A stretch of DNA of 64,000 nucleotides from Candidimonas humi (GTDB lineage Bacteria; Pseudomonadota; Gammaproteobacteria; Burkholderiales; Burkholderiaceae_B): positions 1 to 64,000 of the forward strand of contig NZ_JAHTBN010000015.1 of NCBI RefSeq assembly GCF_019166065.1, written 5' to 3'. Below the pieces are notes generated by a model. It was not told the DNA's origin. It did not search any database and saw only the letters and a list, made by a program, of their open reading frames with translations. The translations under genes were made by a program, and so were the position numbers. Of the stretch, positions 35,044 through 44,143 are shown piece by piece; within the stretch, counting starts at the first letter, position 1, and each line of letters opens with the position of its first letter.

Positions 35044-35439
35044 TCAGTCTTGTTCGAAGTCGTAGGAGGCGCCCAGGCTGGGCACGGTGGACTGCGGCAG
35101 CAGCTTCATGCGCACCGGCTTGCCGCCCCAGATTTCCTCGAGGTTGTAGTACTGGCGGATGGCTGGCTGCATGCAATGCACGACGATGTCGCCCAGGTCG
35201 ACCAGCACCCATTCGCCGGCGTCTTCGCCTTCGCAGGCGACGATGGGGATCTTGAGTTCGCGCGCCTTGTCCAGCACGCTGCCGGCCAGCGCACGGGTCT
35301 GGCGGTTGGAGGTACCGCTGGCGATGACCACCCGGTCGAACAGGCTGGTGATGTGAGAAGTGTTGAATACCTTGATGTCTTGCGCCTTGACGTCCTCGAG
35401 GGCGTCCACGACGATGCGTTGAAGTTTTTGAATGTCCAT
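35044..35439 (-). CDS. rsfS: Ribosomal silencing factor RsfS
   Basis: A 131-residue DUF143 protein that binds ribosomal protein uL14 and prevents subunit joining in stationary phase. Characteristic segments are [40 protein letters not shown] and [20 protein letters not shown]. The start was set at MDIQKLQ, with the upstream open frame excluded. It lies between nadD and rlmH in the conserved order. Confidence 0.95.
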   Translation of the reverse strand: MDIQKLQRIVVDALEDVKAQDIKVFNTSHITSLFDRVVIASGTSNRQTRALAGSVLDKARELKIPIVACEGEDAGEWVLVDLGDIVVHCMQPAIRQYYNLEEIWGGKPVRMKLLPQSTVPSLGASYDFEQD

Positions 35440-35459
35440 GGACGGAACTATACCGTGAG

Positions 35460-36074
35460 TCAGGAAGTTTGAAACGAGCCGGTTCGATAGAGCCGGTGCT
35501 CGGCAATGTAGTGCGCCACCGCCGGGTCCAGCAGTCCTTGCGTGGACTGTCCCGCCGCCAGGCGGCGCCGTATGTCCGAGGCCGAGATGGCCATGGGCTC
35601 GAAGGGCAGCTCGACGATGGGCCGGCCCAGCACCTGCAGTACGTCGTTCAATTCCGGTGGAGCCAGGCTGTCGCTGCCGGGGCGCTGCGCCACGGCCAGG
35701 CGGACCCGCGCGACGATATCGGCCCAGCGGTGCCAGGAGCAGAAGTTGCGCAATTGGTCGCCGCCGAGGATCCAGTAGTATTCGGGGCCTTCGGGCAGGC
35801 CTTCGAGCGTGTCGATGGTGTAGGTCTTGCCGCCGCGTTCGATTTCCACCGGGTTGACATGCAGACGTGCCTGGCCGGCCACGGCCAGGCGCAGCATGTC
35901 CAGGCGCTGCTGCGCGCTGGCCGCCAGGGGAGGGCGCTGCCAGGGGTCGGCCGCCGGGATGAGCTGCAGTTCGTCCAGGCCAAGACACGCGCAGGCGGCC
36001 TGGGCCAGGGCTGTATGCGCCAGGTGGACGGGATCGAAACTGCCCCCCAGCAGGCCGATACGCCTCAGAGCCAT
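35460..36074 (-). CDS. nadD: Nicotinate-nucleotide adenylyltransferase
   Basis: A 204-residue enzyme that makes deamido-NAD from nicotinate mononucleotide and ATP. The nucleotidyltransferase motif is [19 protein letters not shown], followed by [11 protein letters not shown] and the C-terminal [13 protein letters not shown]. Its start overlaps the hemF stop by ten bases, so translation is coupled. Next downstream is rsfS after 20 bases. Confidence 0.96.
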   Translation of the reverse strand: MALRRIGLLGGSFDPVHLAHTALAQAACACLGLDELQLIPAADPWQRPPLAASAQQRLDMLRLAVAGQARLHVNPVEIERGGKTYTIDTLEGLPEGPEYYWILGGDQLRNFCSWHRWADIVARVRLAVAQRPGSDSLAPPELNDVLQVLGRPIVELPFEPMAISASDIRRRLAAGQSTQGLLDPAVAHYIAEHRLYRTGSFQTS

Positions 36075-36973
36075 TCGCGCGGCTTGAGGAAATCGTACAG
36101 CGCGGCTTCGGGGCTGCCCGGCTCGGGCGACCAGTCGTAGCGCCAGCTTGCCGTGGGCGGCATGGAGAGCAGGATGGATTCGGTGCGTCCGCCCGATTGC
36201 AGGCCGAACAAGGTGCCGCGGTCGAAGACCAGGTTGAATTCCACGTAGCGGCCGCGCCGGTAGGCCTGGAATTCACGCTCGCGCTCGCCGTAGGGCAGGG
36301 CGCGGCGCCGCTCCACGATGGGCATGTAGGCCTCGAGAAAGCAATCGCCCACCGAGCGCGCCAGCGCGAAACTGGTGTCGAAGTCGGGTTCGCTCAGGTC
36401 GTCGAAGAACAGCCCGCCCACGCCGCGCGTTTCGCCGCGATGCTTCAGGAAGAAATATTCGTCGCACCATTTCTTGTAGGCCGGGTACTTGTCGGCGCCG
36501 TAAGGCTGGACCGCCTCGCGGCAGACCTGGTGGAAATGGCGCGCGTCTTCCTCAAAAGGATAGTAGGGCGTCAGGTCGAGCCCGCCGCCGAACCAGAAGA
36601 CGTCGCTAGCGCCGCTGTCGGGCGCCGCCGGGGCGACGAACAGCCGCACATTCATGTGGACGGTCGGCACGTAGGGGTTGCGCGGGTGCAGCACCATGGA
36701 CACGCCCATCGCCTGCCAGGCGCGCCCGGCGAGTTCGCCACGATGGGCGCTGGCCGAAGGCGGCAGGGCGCTGCCCCGCACGTGGCTGAACAGTACGCCC
36801 GCCCGTTCGAACAGCGGGCCTCCCTCGAGCAGCCGCGACAGGCCGCCTCCGCCCTCGGTGCGGGTCCATTCGTCGGACCGGAACGGCGTGCCGTCCGCCT
36901 GTTCGAGCGCGGCCACGATGCGGGCCTGGAGATCCTGGAAGTAGGAGTGGGCGGACTGGACGGATACGGCCAT
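36065..36973 (-). CDS. hemF: Coproporphyrinogen III oxidase, aerobic
   Basis: A 302-residue oxygen-dependent enzyme of haem synthesis (coproporphyrinogen III to protoporphyrinogen IX). Family segments are [61 protein letters not shown] and [20 protein letters not shown]. The gene overlaps nadD at its 3' end and follows purD by 40 bases. Full length. Confidence 0.97.
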   Translation of the reverse strand: MAVSVQSAHSYFQDLQARIVAALEQADGTPFRSDEWTRTEGGGGLSRLLEGGPLFERAGVLFSHVRGSALPPSASAHRGELAGRAWQAMGVSMVLHPRNPYVPTVHMNVRLFVAPAAPDSGASDVFWFGGGLDLTPYYPFEEDARHFHQVCREAVQPYGADKYPAYKKWCDEYFFLKHRGETRGVGGLFFDDLSEPDFDTSFALARSVGDCFLEAYMPIVERRRALPYGEREREFQAYRRGRYVEFNLVFDRGTLFGLQSGGRTESILLSMPPTASWRYDWSPEPGSPEAALYDFLKPREWL

Positions 36974-37013
36974 GGGGCGTGGGGTTCCTTGTGGTTTGCG
37001 GGCGGCGCCTGCG

Positions 37014-38312
37014 TCAGGACGGGGCGGCGTCGCCGTGGGGCAGCGCGCGCCAGCCTATGTCGCCGCGATACTGGCGGCCTTCGAACTGGATTTTTTGCAC
37101 CGTGGAATAGGCTGCAGCCTGGGCCCGCTTTACCGAGTCGCCCAGCGCGGTGACGCACAGCACGCGGCCGCCGGAAGTTTTCAGGGTGCCGTTGTCCATG
37201 CGGGTGCCGGCGTGGAACACCATGCATTCTTCGGTGTCCTCGGGCAGCGGCCCCAGCGCGTCGCCGGTGCGCGGCTCGGCGGGATAGTTGTGGGCCGCCA
37301 GCACCACGCCCAGCGCGGTGCGCCGGTCCCAGTCGATGTGCGCCTGGTCGAGCTTGCCGGCGACGGCCTTCTCGAACACGTCGAGCAGATCGTTCTTGAT
37401 GCGCATCATGATGGGCTGGGTCTCGGGATCGCCCATGCGGCAATTGAATTCCAGCACCTTGAGCGGCCGGGTCGCATCGGGGCCGTCGCCTATCATCAGG
37501 CCCGCGTACAGGAAGCCGGTGTAGGGCTGGCCGTCCTTGGCCATGCCCTGCACGGCCGGCAGTATGACTTCGCGCATGATGCGGTTGTGCAGCGCGGGCG
37601 TGACGATGGGGGCGGGCGAATAAGCGCCCATGCCGCCGGTGTTCGGGCCCTGGTCGTGGTCTTTCAGGCGCTTGTGGTCCTGGCTGGTGGCCAGTGCCAG
37701 CACGTTGTTGCCGTCGCACATGACGATGAAGCTGGCTTCTTCGCCTTCCAGGCATTCTTCTATGACCACGCGGGCCCCGGCCTGCCCCAGCGAGCCGTCG
37801 CCCAGCATGGCGTCGATCGCCTGCTTGGCTTCTTCCTTGGTCGTGGCGACCACCACGCCCTTGCCGGCCGCCAGGCCGTCGGCCTTGACGACGATGGGCG
37901 CGCCCTGCTCGTCGACATAGGCCTTGGCCGCTTGCGGATCGGTGAAGGTGCGGTATGCGGCGGTGGGGATGCGGTGGCGCACCATGAAGTCTTTGGCGTA
38001 GTCCTTCGAGCTTTCGAGCTGGGCGGCGGCCTTGGTCGGCCCGAAGATCTTCAGGCCCTGGGCGCGGAAGGCGTCGACCACCCCGGCAGCCAGGGGCGCC
38101 TCGGGCCCGACCACGGTCAGCGCAACGCCTTCGCGGCGCGCGAAATCGATCAGTTCGTCTATCTGTGTCAGATCCACGTTCTGCAGCCGGCTGTTGCGGG
38201 CAGTGCCGCCGTTGCCCGGCGCCACATATACCTTGTGCACACGCGGAGACTGGGCCAGGCGCCAGGCCAGCGCGTGTTCGCGGCCGCCGCCGCCTATTAC
38301 TAGAAGTTTCAT
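37014..38312 (-). CDS. purD: Phosphoribosylamine-glycine ligase
   Basis: A 432-residue ATP-grasp enzyme (GAR synthetase) of purine synthesis, step two. It begins [20 protein letters not shown], has [19 protein letters not shown], the ATP-grasp segment [20 protein letters not shown] near residue 140, [17 protein letters not shown] and the signature [20 protein letters not shown]. Full length. It leads the purD-hemF-nadD-rsfS-rlmH row. Confidence 0.97.
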   Translation of the reverse strand: MKLLVIGGGGREHALAWRLAQSPRVHKVYVAPGNGGTARNSRLQNVDLTQIDELIDFARREGVALTVVGPEAPLAAGVVDAFRAQGLKIFGPTKAAAQLESSKDYAKDFMVRHRIPTAAYRTFTDPQAAKAYVDEQGAPIVVKADGLAAGKGVVVATTKEEAKQAIDAMLGDGSLGQAGARVVIEECLEGEEASFIVMCDGNNVLALATSQDHKRLKDHDQGPNTGGMGAYSPAPIVTPALHNRIMREVILPAVQGMAKDGQPYTGFLYAGLMIGDGPDATRPLKVLEFNCRMGDPETQPIMMRIKNDLLDVFEKAVAGKLDQAHIDWDRRTALGVVLAAHNYPAEPRTGDALGPLPEDTEECMVFHAGTRMDNGTLKTSGGRVLCVTALGDSVKRAQAAAYSTVQKIQFEGRQYRGDIGWRALPHGDAAPS

Positions 38313-38421
38313 GATGATGGAGTTTGGATACCGTTACTGTATGGCGAAGTCGGGAAACAAGGCTTGACGTGGATCAACCACCGGGCTCGCCGCTGCCGCT
38401 GGCAAGGGCGGGCGCGCTGCG

Positions 38422-39153
38422 CTAGACCGATTCGTCCAGGACCGCTGTGGTGTAGACCTCCTGGACGTCGTCCAGGCCTTCCAGGACGTCCAGCAGCTTC
38501 TGCATTTTGGCGGCGTCTTCGCCGACCAGTTCGGTTTCGTTCAGGGCCTTCATGATGACGCCCTGGACTTCGGGAGCCAGCCCGGCCGCCTCGAAGGCCG
38601 CCTTCACGGCGGAATAATCCGCGGGTTCGCAGACGACTTCGATCACGCCCTCGGCGTCGGACTGCACGTCTTCGGCCCCGGCCTCGAGCGCCGCTTCCAT
38701 GACCTGCTCTTCGGAGGTGCCGGGTGCGAACAGGAATTGCCCGCAATGCTTGAACATGAACGCCACCGAGCCTTCCTGGCCCAGGTTGCCGCCGTTCTTG
38801 GACAGGGCGTGGCGCACTTCGGCCACGGTACGGATGCGGTTGTCGGTCATGCAGTCGACGAGCACGGCCGCGCCGCCCACGCCATAGCCTTCGTAGCGCA
38901 CTTCTTCGTAGTTGGCCCCGTCGGCGCCGCCCGCGCCGCGCTGGATGGCGCGCTGGATGGTGTCTTTGGGCATGTTGGCGGCGGTGGCTTTGTCCCAGGC
39001 CAGGCGCAGGCGCGGATTGGCATCCGGGTCGGCGCCGCCGGCGCGCGCCGCCACTGTGATTTCCCGGATGATCTTAGTCCAGAGTTTGCCCCGTTTGGCG
39101 TCCTGGCGACCTTTGCGGTGCTGGATATTCGCCCATTTACTGTGTCCGGCCAT
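38422..39153 (-). CDS. yebC: YebC/PmpR-family regulator
   Basis: A 243-residue TACO1/YebC family protein, which acts as a transcription regulator or translation activator at proline stretches. It starts [20 protein letters not shown] with the conserved [18 protein letters not shown] and [20 protein letters not shown]. Length and sequence are typical. It lies 109 bases upstream of purD and is divergent from the ghrA-like gene. Confidence 0.95.
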   Translation of the reverse strand: MAGHSKWANIQHRKGRQDAKRGKLWTKIIREITVAARAGGADPDANPRLRLAWDKATAANMPKDTIQRAIQRGAGGADGANYEEVRYEGYGVGGAAVLVDCMTDNRIRTVAEVRHALSKNGGNLGQEGSVAFMFKHCGQFLFAPGTSEEQVMEAALEAGAEDVQSDAEGVIEVVCEPADYSAVKAAFEAAGLAPEVQGVIMKALNETELVGEDAAKMQKLLDVLEGLDDVQEVYTTAVLDESV

Positions 39154-39355
39154 GGAATGTCGTCGCGATGCTGATAAAAAAGGCAATTTTACCGCGAGCA
39201 GGCAGGCCGCGTACGCGGCGGCGGCCCCGGGGAACTACACTGGCGGGTCTGGGCCGCCCTTAGGCCCGCCGGCCTGGTGCCGATTCCGGGCGGGGGCGGC
39301 GGGGCTCGGGCCGCTTTGATCGGGCCGCCGTGTCGCGGCCGCAGAAGGAGAGAAA

Positions 39356-39433
39356 ATGCTGCATCCCAATGTTGTTGTAAAAATCATACACAACCCTTGC
39401 TTGCGCGAGGCTGCTGCATGGAGGCGCCCGTGA
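39356..39433 (+). CDS. 25-codon small ORF coupled to the ghrA-like gene
   Basis: ATG at 39356 is preceded by AAGGAGAG at ideal spacing, the strongest ribosome-binding site in this gap. The ORF encodes MLHPNVVVKIIHNPCLREAA plus five residues, and stops (TGA, 39431-39433) two bases before the ATG at 39436 of the reductase. The reductase itself has only weaker sites. It could be a leader peptide giving translational coupling. It is in another frame from ghrA. No homologue is recognised and the product may have no function of its own. Confidence 0.5.
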   Translation: MLHPNVVVKIIHNPCLREAAAWRRP

Positions 39434-39435
39434 CC

Positions 39436-40365
39436 ATGGACATCGTCATCGCCGGCAGCCCCGGCACGGACATGGGCGACTGGTGCGCGGCCTTCGCCGC
39501 CGCCATGCCGCAGGCGCGCTTCCATCCCTGGCGCGAGGACGGGCCTCCCCTGGGCGCGCGCTATGCCATCGTCTGGAAGCCTCCCGCGGCCCTGTTCGAG
39601 CGTGAGACGGGGCTGCGGGCCGTGTTCAACCTGGGGGCGGGCATCGACGCCTTGATGGGCATGCCGCAATTGCCGCCGCAGGTGGAGGTGCTGCGCCTGG
39701 AAGACGCCGGCATGGCCGTGCAGATGGTGGAATATGTCTTGTATGGCCTGTTGCGCGCGGCGCGCGGGTTCGACCGCTATGCGGCGCAACAGCGGGAAGC
39801 GCTTTGGGCGCCGCTGCCCGCGGTCGATCGCGCGAGCTGGCCGGTGGGCGTCATGGGCATAGGGGCGCTGGGCGCGCGTGTGGCACAGGCCGTCGCCGCC
39901 CTGGGCTATCCGGTGGCGGGCTGGGCCCGCGGCGCGCGCGAGCTGCCCGGCGTCGAGGTCTATGCGGGCGAGGCGCAGTTCCCCGGGTTCCTGGCGCGCA
40001 GCCGGGTGCTGGTCAATATGCTGCCCCTGACGCCGCAGACCCTGGGCATCCTGAATCGCGCCCATCTCGAGCGTCTGCGGCCGGGCGCTTATCTGATCAA
40101 CGTGGCGCGCGGCGGCCACCTGGTCGAGGCGGACCTGCTGGCCTTGCTCGACGAGGGGCATATGGAGGGCGCCATGCTGGATGTCTTTCACGATGAGCCG
40201 CTGCCGCCGGGGCACCCGTTCTGGAGGCATCCGCGCGTGATCGTCACCCCGCATGTCGCGGCCGCGACGCTGCAGGCTGAGGCAGTGGCGCAGATCGCCG
40301 ATAAAATACTCGCCATGGAAAGCGGCCGGCGCCCGGCCGCTGCGGTACGCGACCGCGGCTACTGA
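39436..40365 (+). CDS. ghrA: Glyoxylate/hydroxypyruvate reductase A-like D-2-hydroxyacid dehydrogenase
   Basis: A 309-residue NAD(P)H-dependent reductase of the D-isomer hydroxyacid family, GhrA branch. It has FNLGAGIDALM, the Rossmann motif VGVMGIGALGARVAQAVAALG, the catalytic arginine in YLINVARGGHLVE, the acid in LDVFHDEPLPPGHPFW and the histidine in VIVTPHVAA. It reduces glyoxylate or hydroxypyruvate to glycolate or glycerate. The start MDIVIAG agrees with the family; ATG 39418 is an alternative. A 78-bp gap separates it from the tartrate-dehydrogenase-like gene, so both probably form one transcript. Confidence 0.88.
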   Translation: MDIVIAGSPGTDMGDWCAAFAAAMPQARFHPWREDGPPLGARYAIVWKPPAALFERETGLRAVFNLGAGIDALMGMPQLPPQVEVLRLEDAGMAVQMVEYVLYGLLRAARGFDRYAAQQREALWAPLPAVDRASWPVGVMGIGALGARVAQAVAALGYPVAGWARGARELPGVEVYAGEAQFPGFLARSRVLVNMLPLTPQTLGILNRAHLERLRPGAYLINVARGGHLVEADLLALLDEGHMEGAMLDVFHDEPLPPGHPFWRHPRVIVTPHVAAATLQAEAVAQIADKILAMESGRRPAAAVRDRGY

Positions 40366-40443
40366 GGAAGCCGCGCCGGCACCGCTTCCGTCCGCGGGCC
40401 GCAGGGCCGGCCCGCCTCTTCAACCCGCGCAAGAGGAACGAGC

Positions 40444-41511
40444 GTGTCCAGGATACATAAAATCGCAGTGATCGCCGGCGACGGCATAGGCAAGGAAGTC
40501 ATGCCCGAGGGCATCCGTGTGCTGGAGGCCGCGGCGCGGCGCTACGGCATCCGCTTCGAGTGGGACGAGCTGGACTGGAGTTGCGACTATTACGCCCGCC
40601 ACGGCCGCATGATGCCGGCCGACTGGAAAGAGCGCATCGGCGGCCACGAGGCGATCTTCTTCGGCGCGATAGGCTGGCCGGAAGCCGTGCCCGACCATGT
40701 CGCCCTGTGGGAATCGCTGTTCAAGTTTCGCCGCGAATTCGACCAATACATCAATCTGCGCCCGGTGCGGCTGATGCCCGGCGTGACCTCGCCCCTGGCC
40801 GGGCGGCACCCCGGCGAGATCGATTTCTTCATCGTGCGCGAGAACACGGAAGGCGAATACTCCAACAGCGGCGGCCGCCTCTTCGAGGGCACCGAGCGCG
40901 AAGTGGTGATCCAGGAAAGCGTGTTCACCCGGGTCGGCGCCGACCGCGTCCTGAATTTCGCCTTCGAGCTGGCGCGCAAGCGCGGCAAGCACGTGACGGC
41001 AGCCACCAAGTCCAACGGCATCTCGATTTCCATGCCCTGGTGGGACGAGCGCGTGGCGGCCGCGGGCCAGCGTCATCCCGACGTGCGCTGGGACAAATAC
41101 CACATCGACATCCTGTGCGCGCATTTCGTGCAGCATCCCGACTGGTTCGACGTGGTGGTGGCTTCCAATCTGTTCGGCGACATTTTGTCCGACCTGGGGC
41201 CGGCCTGCACCGGCACCATCGGCATTGCGCCCTCGGCCAATCTCAACCCGGAGCGCCGCTTCCCTTCGCTGTTCGAGCCGGTGCACGGTTCGGCGCCCGA
41301 CATTGCCGGCCGCGGCGTGGCCAACCCCATAGGGCAGATCTGGAGCGGCGCCCTGATGCTGGACTTCCTGGGCTATCCCGAGGCCTCGCAAGGCGTCTTG
41401 CGGGCCATCGAGACGGTGCTGGAACACGGCCCGCGCACGGCCGACCTGAAGGGCAGCGCCAGCACCGTGGAAGTCGGCAAGGCGGTGGCCGAACAGGTCG
41501 AGCGCGCCTGA
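40444..41511 (+). CDS. Tartrate dehydrogenase / D-malate dehydrogenase (decarboxylating)
   Basis: A 355-residue enzyme of the isocitrate/isopropylmalate dehydrogenase family with a GTG start (AGAGGAA upstream). It starts HKIAVIAGDGIGKEVMPEGI. Substrate and metal residues lie in NLRPVRLMPG, RENTEGEYSNSGGR, SVFTRVGADRVLNFAFELAR, and SNLFGDILSDLGPACTGTIG, then EPVHGSAPDIAGRGVANPIG. The GEYSNSGGR version fits the TtuC/DmlA branch rather than LeuB. It would oxidise tartrate or D-malate with NAD. The adjacent ghrA-like gene fits, since tartrate breakdown can pass through hydroxypyruvate or glycerate-type intermediates. Confidence 0.88.
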   Translation: MSRIHKIAVIAGDGIGKEVMPEGIRVLEAAARRYGIRFEWDELDWSCDYYARHGRMMPADWKERIGGHEAIFFGAIGWPEAVPDHVALWESLFKFRREFDQYINLRPVRLMPGVTSPLAGRHPGEIDFFIVRENTEGEYSNSGGRLFEGTEREVVIQESVFTRVGADRVLNFAFELARKRGKHVTAATKSNGISISMPWWDERVAAAGQRHPDVRWDKYHIDILCAHFVQHPDWFDVVVASNLFGDILSDLGPACTGTIGIAPSANLNPERRFPSLFEPVHGSAPDIAGRGVANPIGQIWSGALMLDFLGYPEASQGVLRAIETVLEHGPRTADLKGSASTVEVGKAVAEQVERA

Positions 41512-41576
41512 CCCGCAGCGGTGGGTCGCGGCGGTGGGTGGGTGCGTCGCGGACTGCGGTTCTGTAGGCGCGGCCT

Positions 41577-41636
41577 AGAATGGGGTACCTCCTTCCGGTT
41601 CGATGACCCACTCACCTCCAGGAGGCACCCCATTCT
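41577..41636. repeat. 16-bp inverted repeat with 28-base loop
   Basis: AGAATGGGGTACCTCC (41577-41592) and 41621-41636 are reverse complements with one mismatch. The loop also ends in ACCTCCA, so that an inner CCTCC-A-GGAGG palindrome (41615-41625) competes with the long stem. It lies 66 bases after the tartrate-dehydrogenase stop in the 444-bp gap 41512-41955. No T-run follows, so it is not a simple terminator. The rest of the gap up to 41900 shows no ORF with credible coding features. Confidence 0.6.
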
Positions 41637-41900
41637 CTCCGCTCGTTTCGTAGACGGTTGTGGGGCAGTGGGCCTTGGCCTTCGCCCGCTCCTCCGTGTC
41701 GCGGGTGCGAGCGGGCCGAGCCGCCGTGAAGAAAGAGTGTGCCGGCGCGACGGGCGTCCCGGTATTTACCGGCCTTGCGGCATTAAACTACGGTCGGAGC
41801 GATCAGCCCGACCTGCAGGCTCGTGGGTCGGTCTTTGTCCCATGCGCATCGGGCCGGCGCAAGTGCGCGGCCGGCGATATTCGTCGCTGTACCCAAAGAA

Positions 41901-41948
41901 CCAATCAGTCAATCAGTTAGCCAGTCAATCACTCAAACATCCAGTCAA
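41901..41948 (+). repeat. Short direct repeats in the quinone-reductase leader
   Basis: AATCAGTC is immediately followed by AATCAGTT (41903-41918), and CCAGTCAA occurs at 41921-41928 and again at 41941-41948. The stretch is low in G and contrasts with the surrounding DNA. It ends at the AAGGAG ribosome-binding site of the reductase. It may be an unstructured translation-enhancing leader or slipped-strand repeat. Confidence 0.5.
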
Positions 41949-41955
41949 GGAGTCC

Positions 41956-42945
41956 ATGTTGGAAATCCAATCAAAAGCCATACGCATCGAAGAACACGGC
42001 GGTCCCGAAGTGCTGCAACTGGTGACGGTGGCGGTGCCCGCACCGCAGAACAATGAGGTCACCATACGGCAGAAGGCGATAGGGCTGAATTTCATCGACA
42101 CCTATTTCCGTACCGGCCTGTACAAGCAGCCGCTGCCGCACGGCCTGGGCTCCGAAGCGGCCGGCGTGGTCGAGGCGGTCGGCGCGGATGTGCGCCACCT
42201 GAAGGTCGGCGACCGGGTGGCGTACGGCCAGAGCCCCATCGGCGCCTACGCCGAAGTGCGCAACGTGCCCGCCCACCAAGTGGTCAAGATCCCGCGCGGC
42301 GTCAGCTTCGAAGAAGCCGCAGCGCTGATGCTGAAAGGGCTTACGGTCCAGTACCTGTTCCGCCAGACCTATCGCCTGCAAGGCAACGAGACGATCCTGT
42401 TCCATGCCGCCGCCGGCGGTGTGGGCCTGATCGCCTGCCAGTGGGCCAGGGCGCTGGGCGTCAAGCTGATCGGCACGGCCTCCAGCCCGGAAAAGGCGGC
42501 GCTGGCCAAGGAAAACGGCGCCTGGGAAGTCATCGACTACTCGCGCGAAAACGTGGTCGAGCGCGTGCTGGAACTGACCGGCGGCAAGAAGGTGCCGGTG
42601 GTCTATGACGGCGTGGGCAAGGACACCTGGCTCGCCTCGCTGGACTGCCTGCAGCCGCGCGGCCTGATGGTCAGCTTCGGCAATGCCTCGGGCCCCGTAG
42701 ACGGCGTGAATCTCGGCATCCTGGCGGCCAAGGGTTCGCTGTACGTGACGCGCCCCACGCTGGGCACCCACGTGACGACATACGCCAAGCTCAAGGCTGC
42801 CGCCGACGAGCTCTTCGGCCTGGTCGCCAAGAAGCAGATCCAGGTGCGCATCGGCCAGCGCTTTTCCCTGGCCGACGCCGGCGCTGCGCACGTCGCGCTG
42901 ACCGGCCGCAAGACCACCGGCGCCACGGTGTTCACGCTGGACTGA
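41956..42945 (+). CDS. qorA: NADPH:quinone oxidoreductase (zeta-crystallin type)
   Basis: A 329-residue zinc-free medium-chain dehydrogenase. Key segments are IGLNFIDTYFRTGLYKQPLP, LGSEAAGVVEAVGADV, the AAALMLKGLTVQYLFRQT helix, and the NADPH-binding ILFHAAAGGVGLIACQWAR followed by LIGTASSPEKAALAKENGA. These match E. coli QorA. It reduces quinones by one electron each using NADPH. AAGGAG lies five bases before the ATG. The frame is open for 145 codons upstream, but that part lacks homology and is treated as leader. Confidence 0.93.
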   Translation: MLEIQSKAIRIEEHGGPEVLQLVTVAVPAPQNNEVTIRQKAIGLNFIDTYFRTGLYKQPLPHGLGSEAAGVVEAVGADVRHLKVGDRVAYGQSPIGAYAEVRNVPAHQVVKIPRGVSFEEAAALMLKGLTVQYLFRQTYRLQGNETILFHAAAGGVGLIACQWARALGVKLIGTASSPEKAALAKENGAWEVIDYSRENVVERVLELTGGKKVPVVYDGVGKDTWLASLDCLQPRGLMVSFGNASGPVDGVNLGILAAKGSLYVTRPTLGTHVTTYAKLKAAADELFGLVAKKQIQVRIGQRFSLADAGAAHVALTGRKTTGATVFTLD

Positions 42946-43113
42946 TCGGGCAGAGGCCCGAGCCGGGGTCTGCCCCGGCCCGGGGCGCAAGCTTGGCCGG
43001 GCCGTTCCTGACGCCCCGGCTCCCGCCGGTCGCCACGGCTGCTTCCTGTCGCTTTTCCTTCGCGTTCCCGGGACCGCGGCCGGCCCCGGCATAGCCCGGG
43101 GACTGGCCTTGCT

Positions 43114-44130
43114 TCAGGCCTGTTCGGCGTGATAGCGCTGTACGCGCTCGACTTCGGCGCGCGAGCCCAGGACCACGCCTACGCGCTGGTGCAGCGCCTC
43201 GGGCTGGATGTCGAGTATGCGCCGCGAGCCGTCGGTGGCGGCGCCGCCGGCCTGCTCGACGATGAAGCTCATGGGGTTGGCTTCATACATGATGCGCAGC
43301 TTGCCGGCGCGCCCGGAAGGGCGTGCATCGCGCGGATACATGAAGATGCCGCCGCGGCTCAGGATGCGGTGCACATCGGCCACCATCGAGGCGATCCAGC
43401 GCATGTTGTAGTCCTTGCCGAGCGGGCCCGACTTGCCGGCCAGGCACTCGTCGATATAGCGCCTGACCGGGGCTTCCCAGTGGCGCATATTGGACATATT
43501 GATGGCGAACTCGCTGGTCTGCTCGGGGATGGTGATGTTGTCGTGGGTGAGCACCCATGAGCCCATTTCGCGGTCCAGCGTGAAGCCGACCACGCCCGCG
43601 CCCACCGTCAGCACCAGCATGCTTTGCGGGCCGTAGACGGCATAGCCGGCTGCGACCTGTTCTTTGCCGGCCTGCAGGAAATCCTTTTCGTCCACATCGC
43701 GGCCCGAGGCGTGATGCGGCGCGCGCAGCACCGAGAAAATCGTGCCTATCGACACATTGACGTCGATGTTCGAAGAGCCGTCCAGCGGATCGAACAACAG
43801 CAGGTATTCGCCCTTGGGGTAGCGGTTGGGGATGTGGTAGATGGTTTCCATCTCTTCGGAGGCCATGGCTGCCAGGTGGCCGCCCCATTCGTTGGCCTCG
43901 AGCAGGATTTCGTTGGACAGTACGTCCAGCTTCTTCTGCACTTCGCCTTGCACGTTTTCGGTGCCCAGGCTGCCCAGGACGCCGCCCAGGGCCCCCTTGC
44001 CCACGGCGTGCCCGATGGCCTTGCAGGCCCGCGCCACGGTTTCGATGAGCAGCCGCACTTCGGCCGACACGGCCTGTTTCTTGCGCTGCTGCTCGACGAG
44101 ATATTGAGTAAGGGTAGTCTTGCGTTTCAA
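43114..44130 (-). CDS. fbp: Fructose-1,6-bisphosphatase class 1
   Basis: A 338-residue gluconeogenic phosphatase. The metal-binding and substrate motifs are [20 protein letters not shown] near residue 110 and [20 protein letters not shown] near residue 270, with [15 protein letters not shown] at the end. It lies 13 bases after pepN on the same strand. The order pepN-fbp is common in this family of bacteria. Confidence 0.97.
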   Translation of the reverse strand: MKRKTTLTQYLVEQQRKKQAVSAEVRLLIETVARACKAIGHAVGKGALGGVLGSLGTENVQGEVQKKLDVLSNEILLEANEWGGHLAAMASEEMETIYHIPNRYPKGEYLLLFDPLDGSSNIDVNVSIGTIFSVLRAPHHASGRDVDEKDFLQAGKEQVAAGYAVYGPQSMLVLTVGAGVVGFTLDREMGSWVLTHDNITIPEQTSEFAINMSNMRHWEAPVRRYIDECLAGKSGPLGKDYNMRWIASMVADVHRILSRGGIFMYPRDARPSGRAGKLRIMYEANPMSFIVEQAGGAATDGSRRILDIQPEALHQRVGVVLGSRAEVERVQRYHAEQA

Positions 44131-44143
44131 GTGTGGCTCCCGG

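Noticed and set aside
41521-41955. In-frame 145-codon N-terminal extension of the quinone reductase
   Set aside because: The extension is rich in Arg and Gly without family similarity. The internal ATG at 41956 has an AAGGAG site, and the reductase fold begins there.
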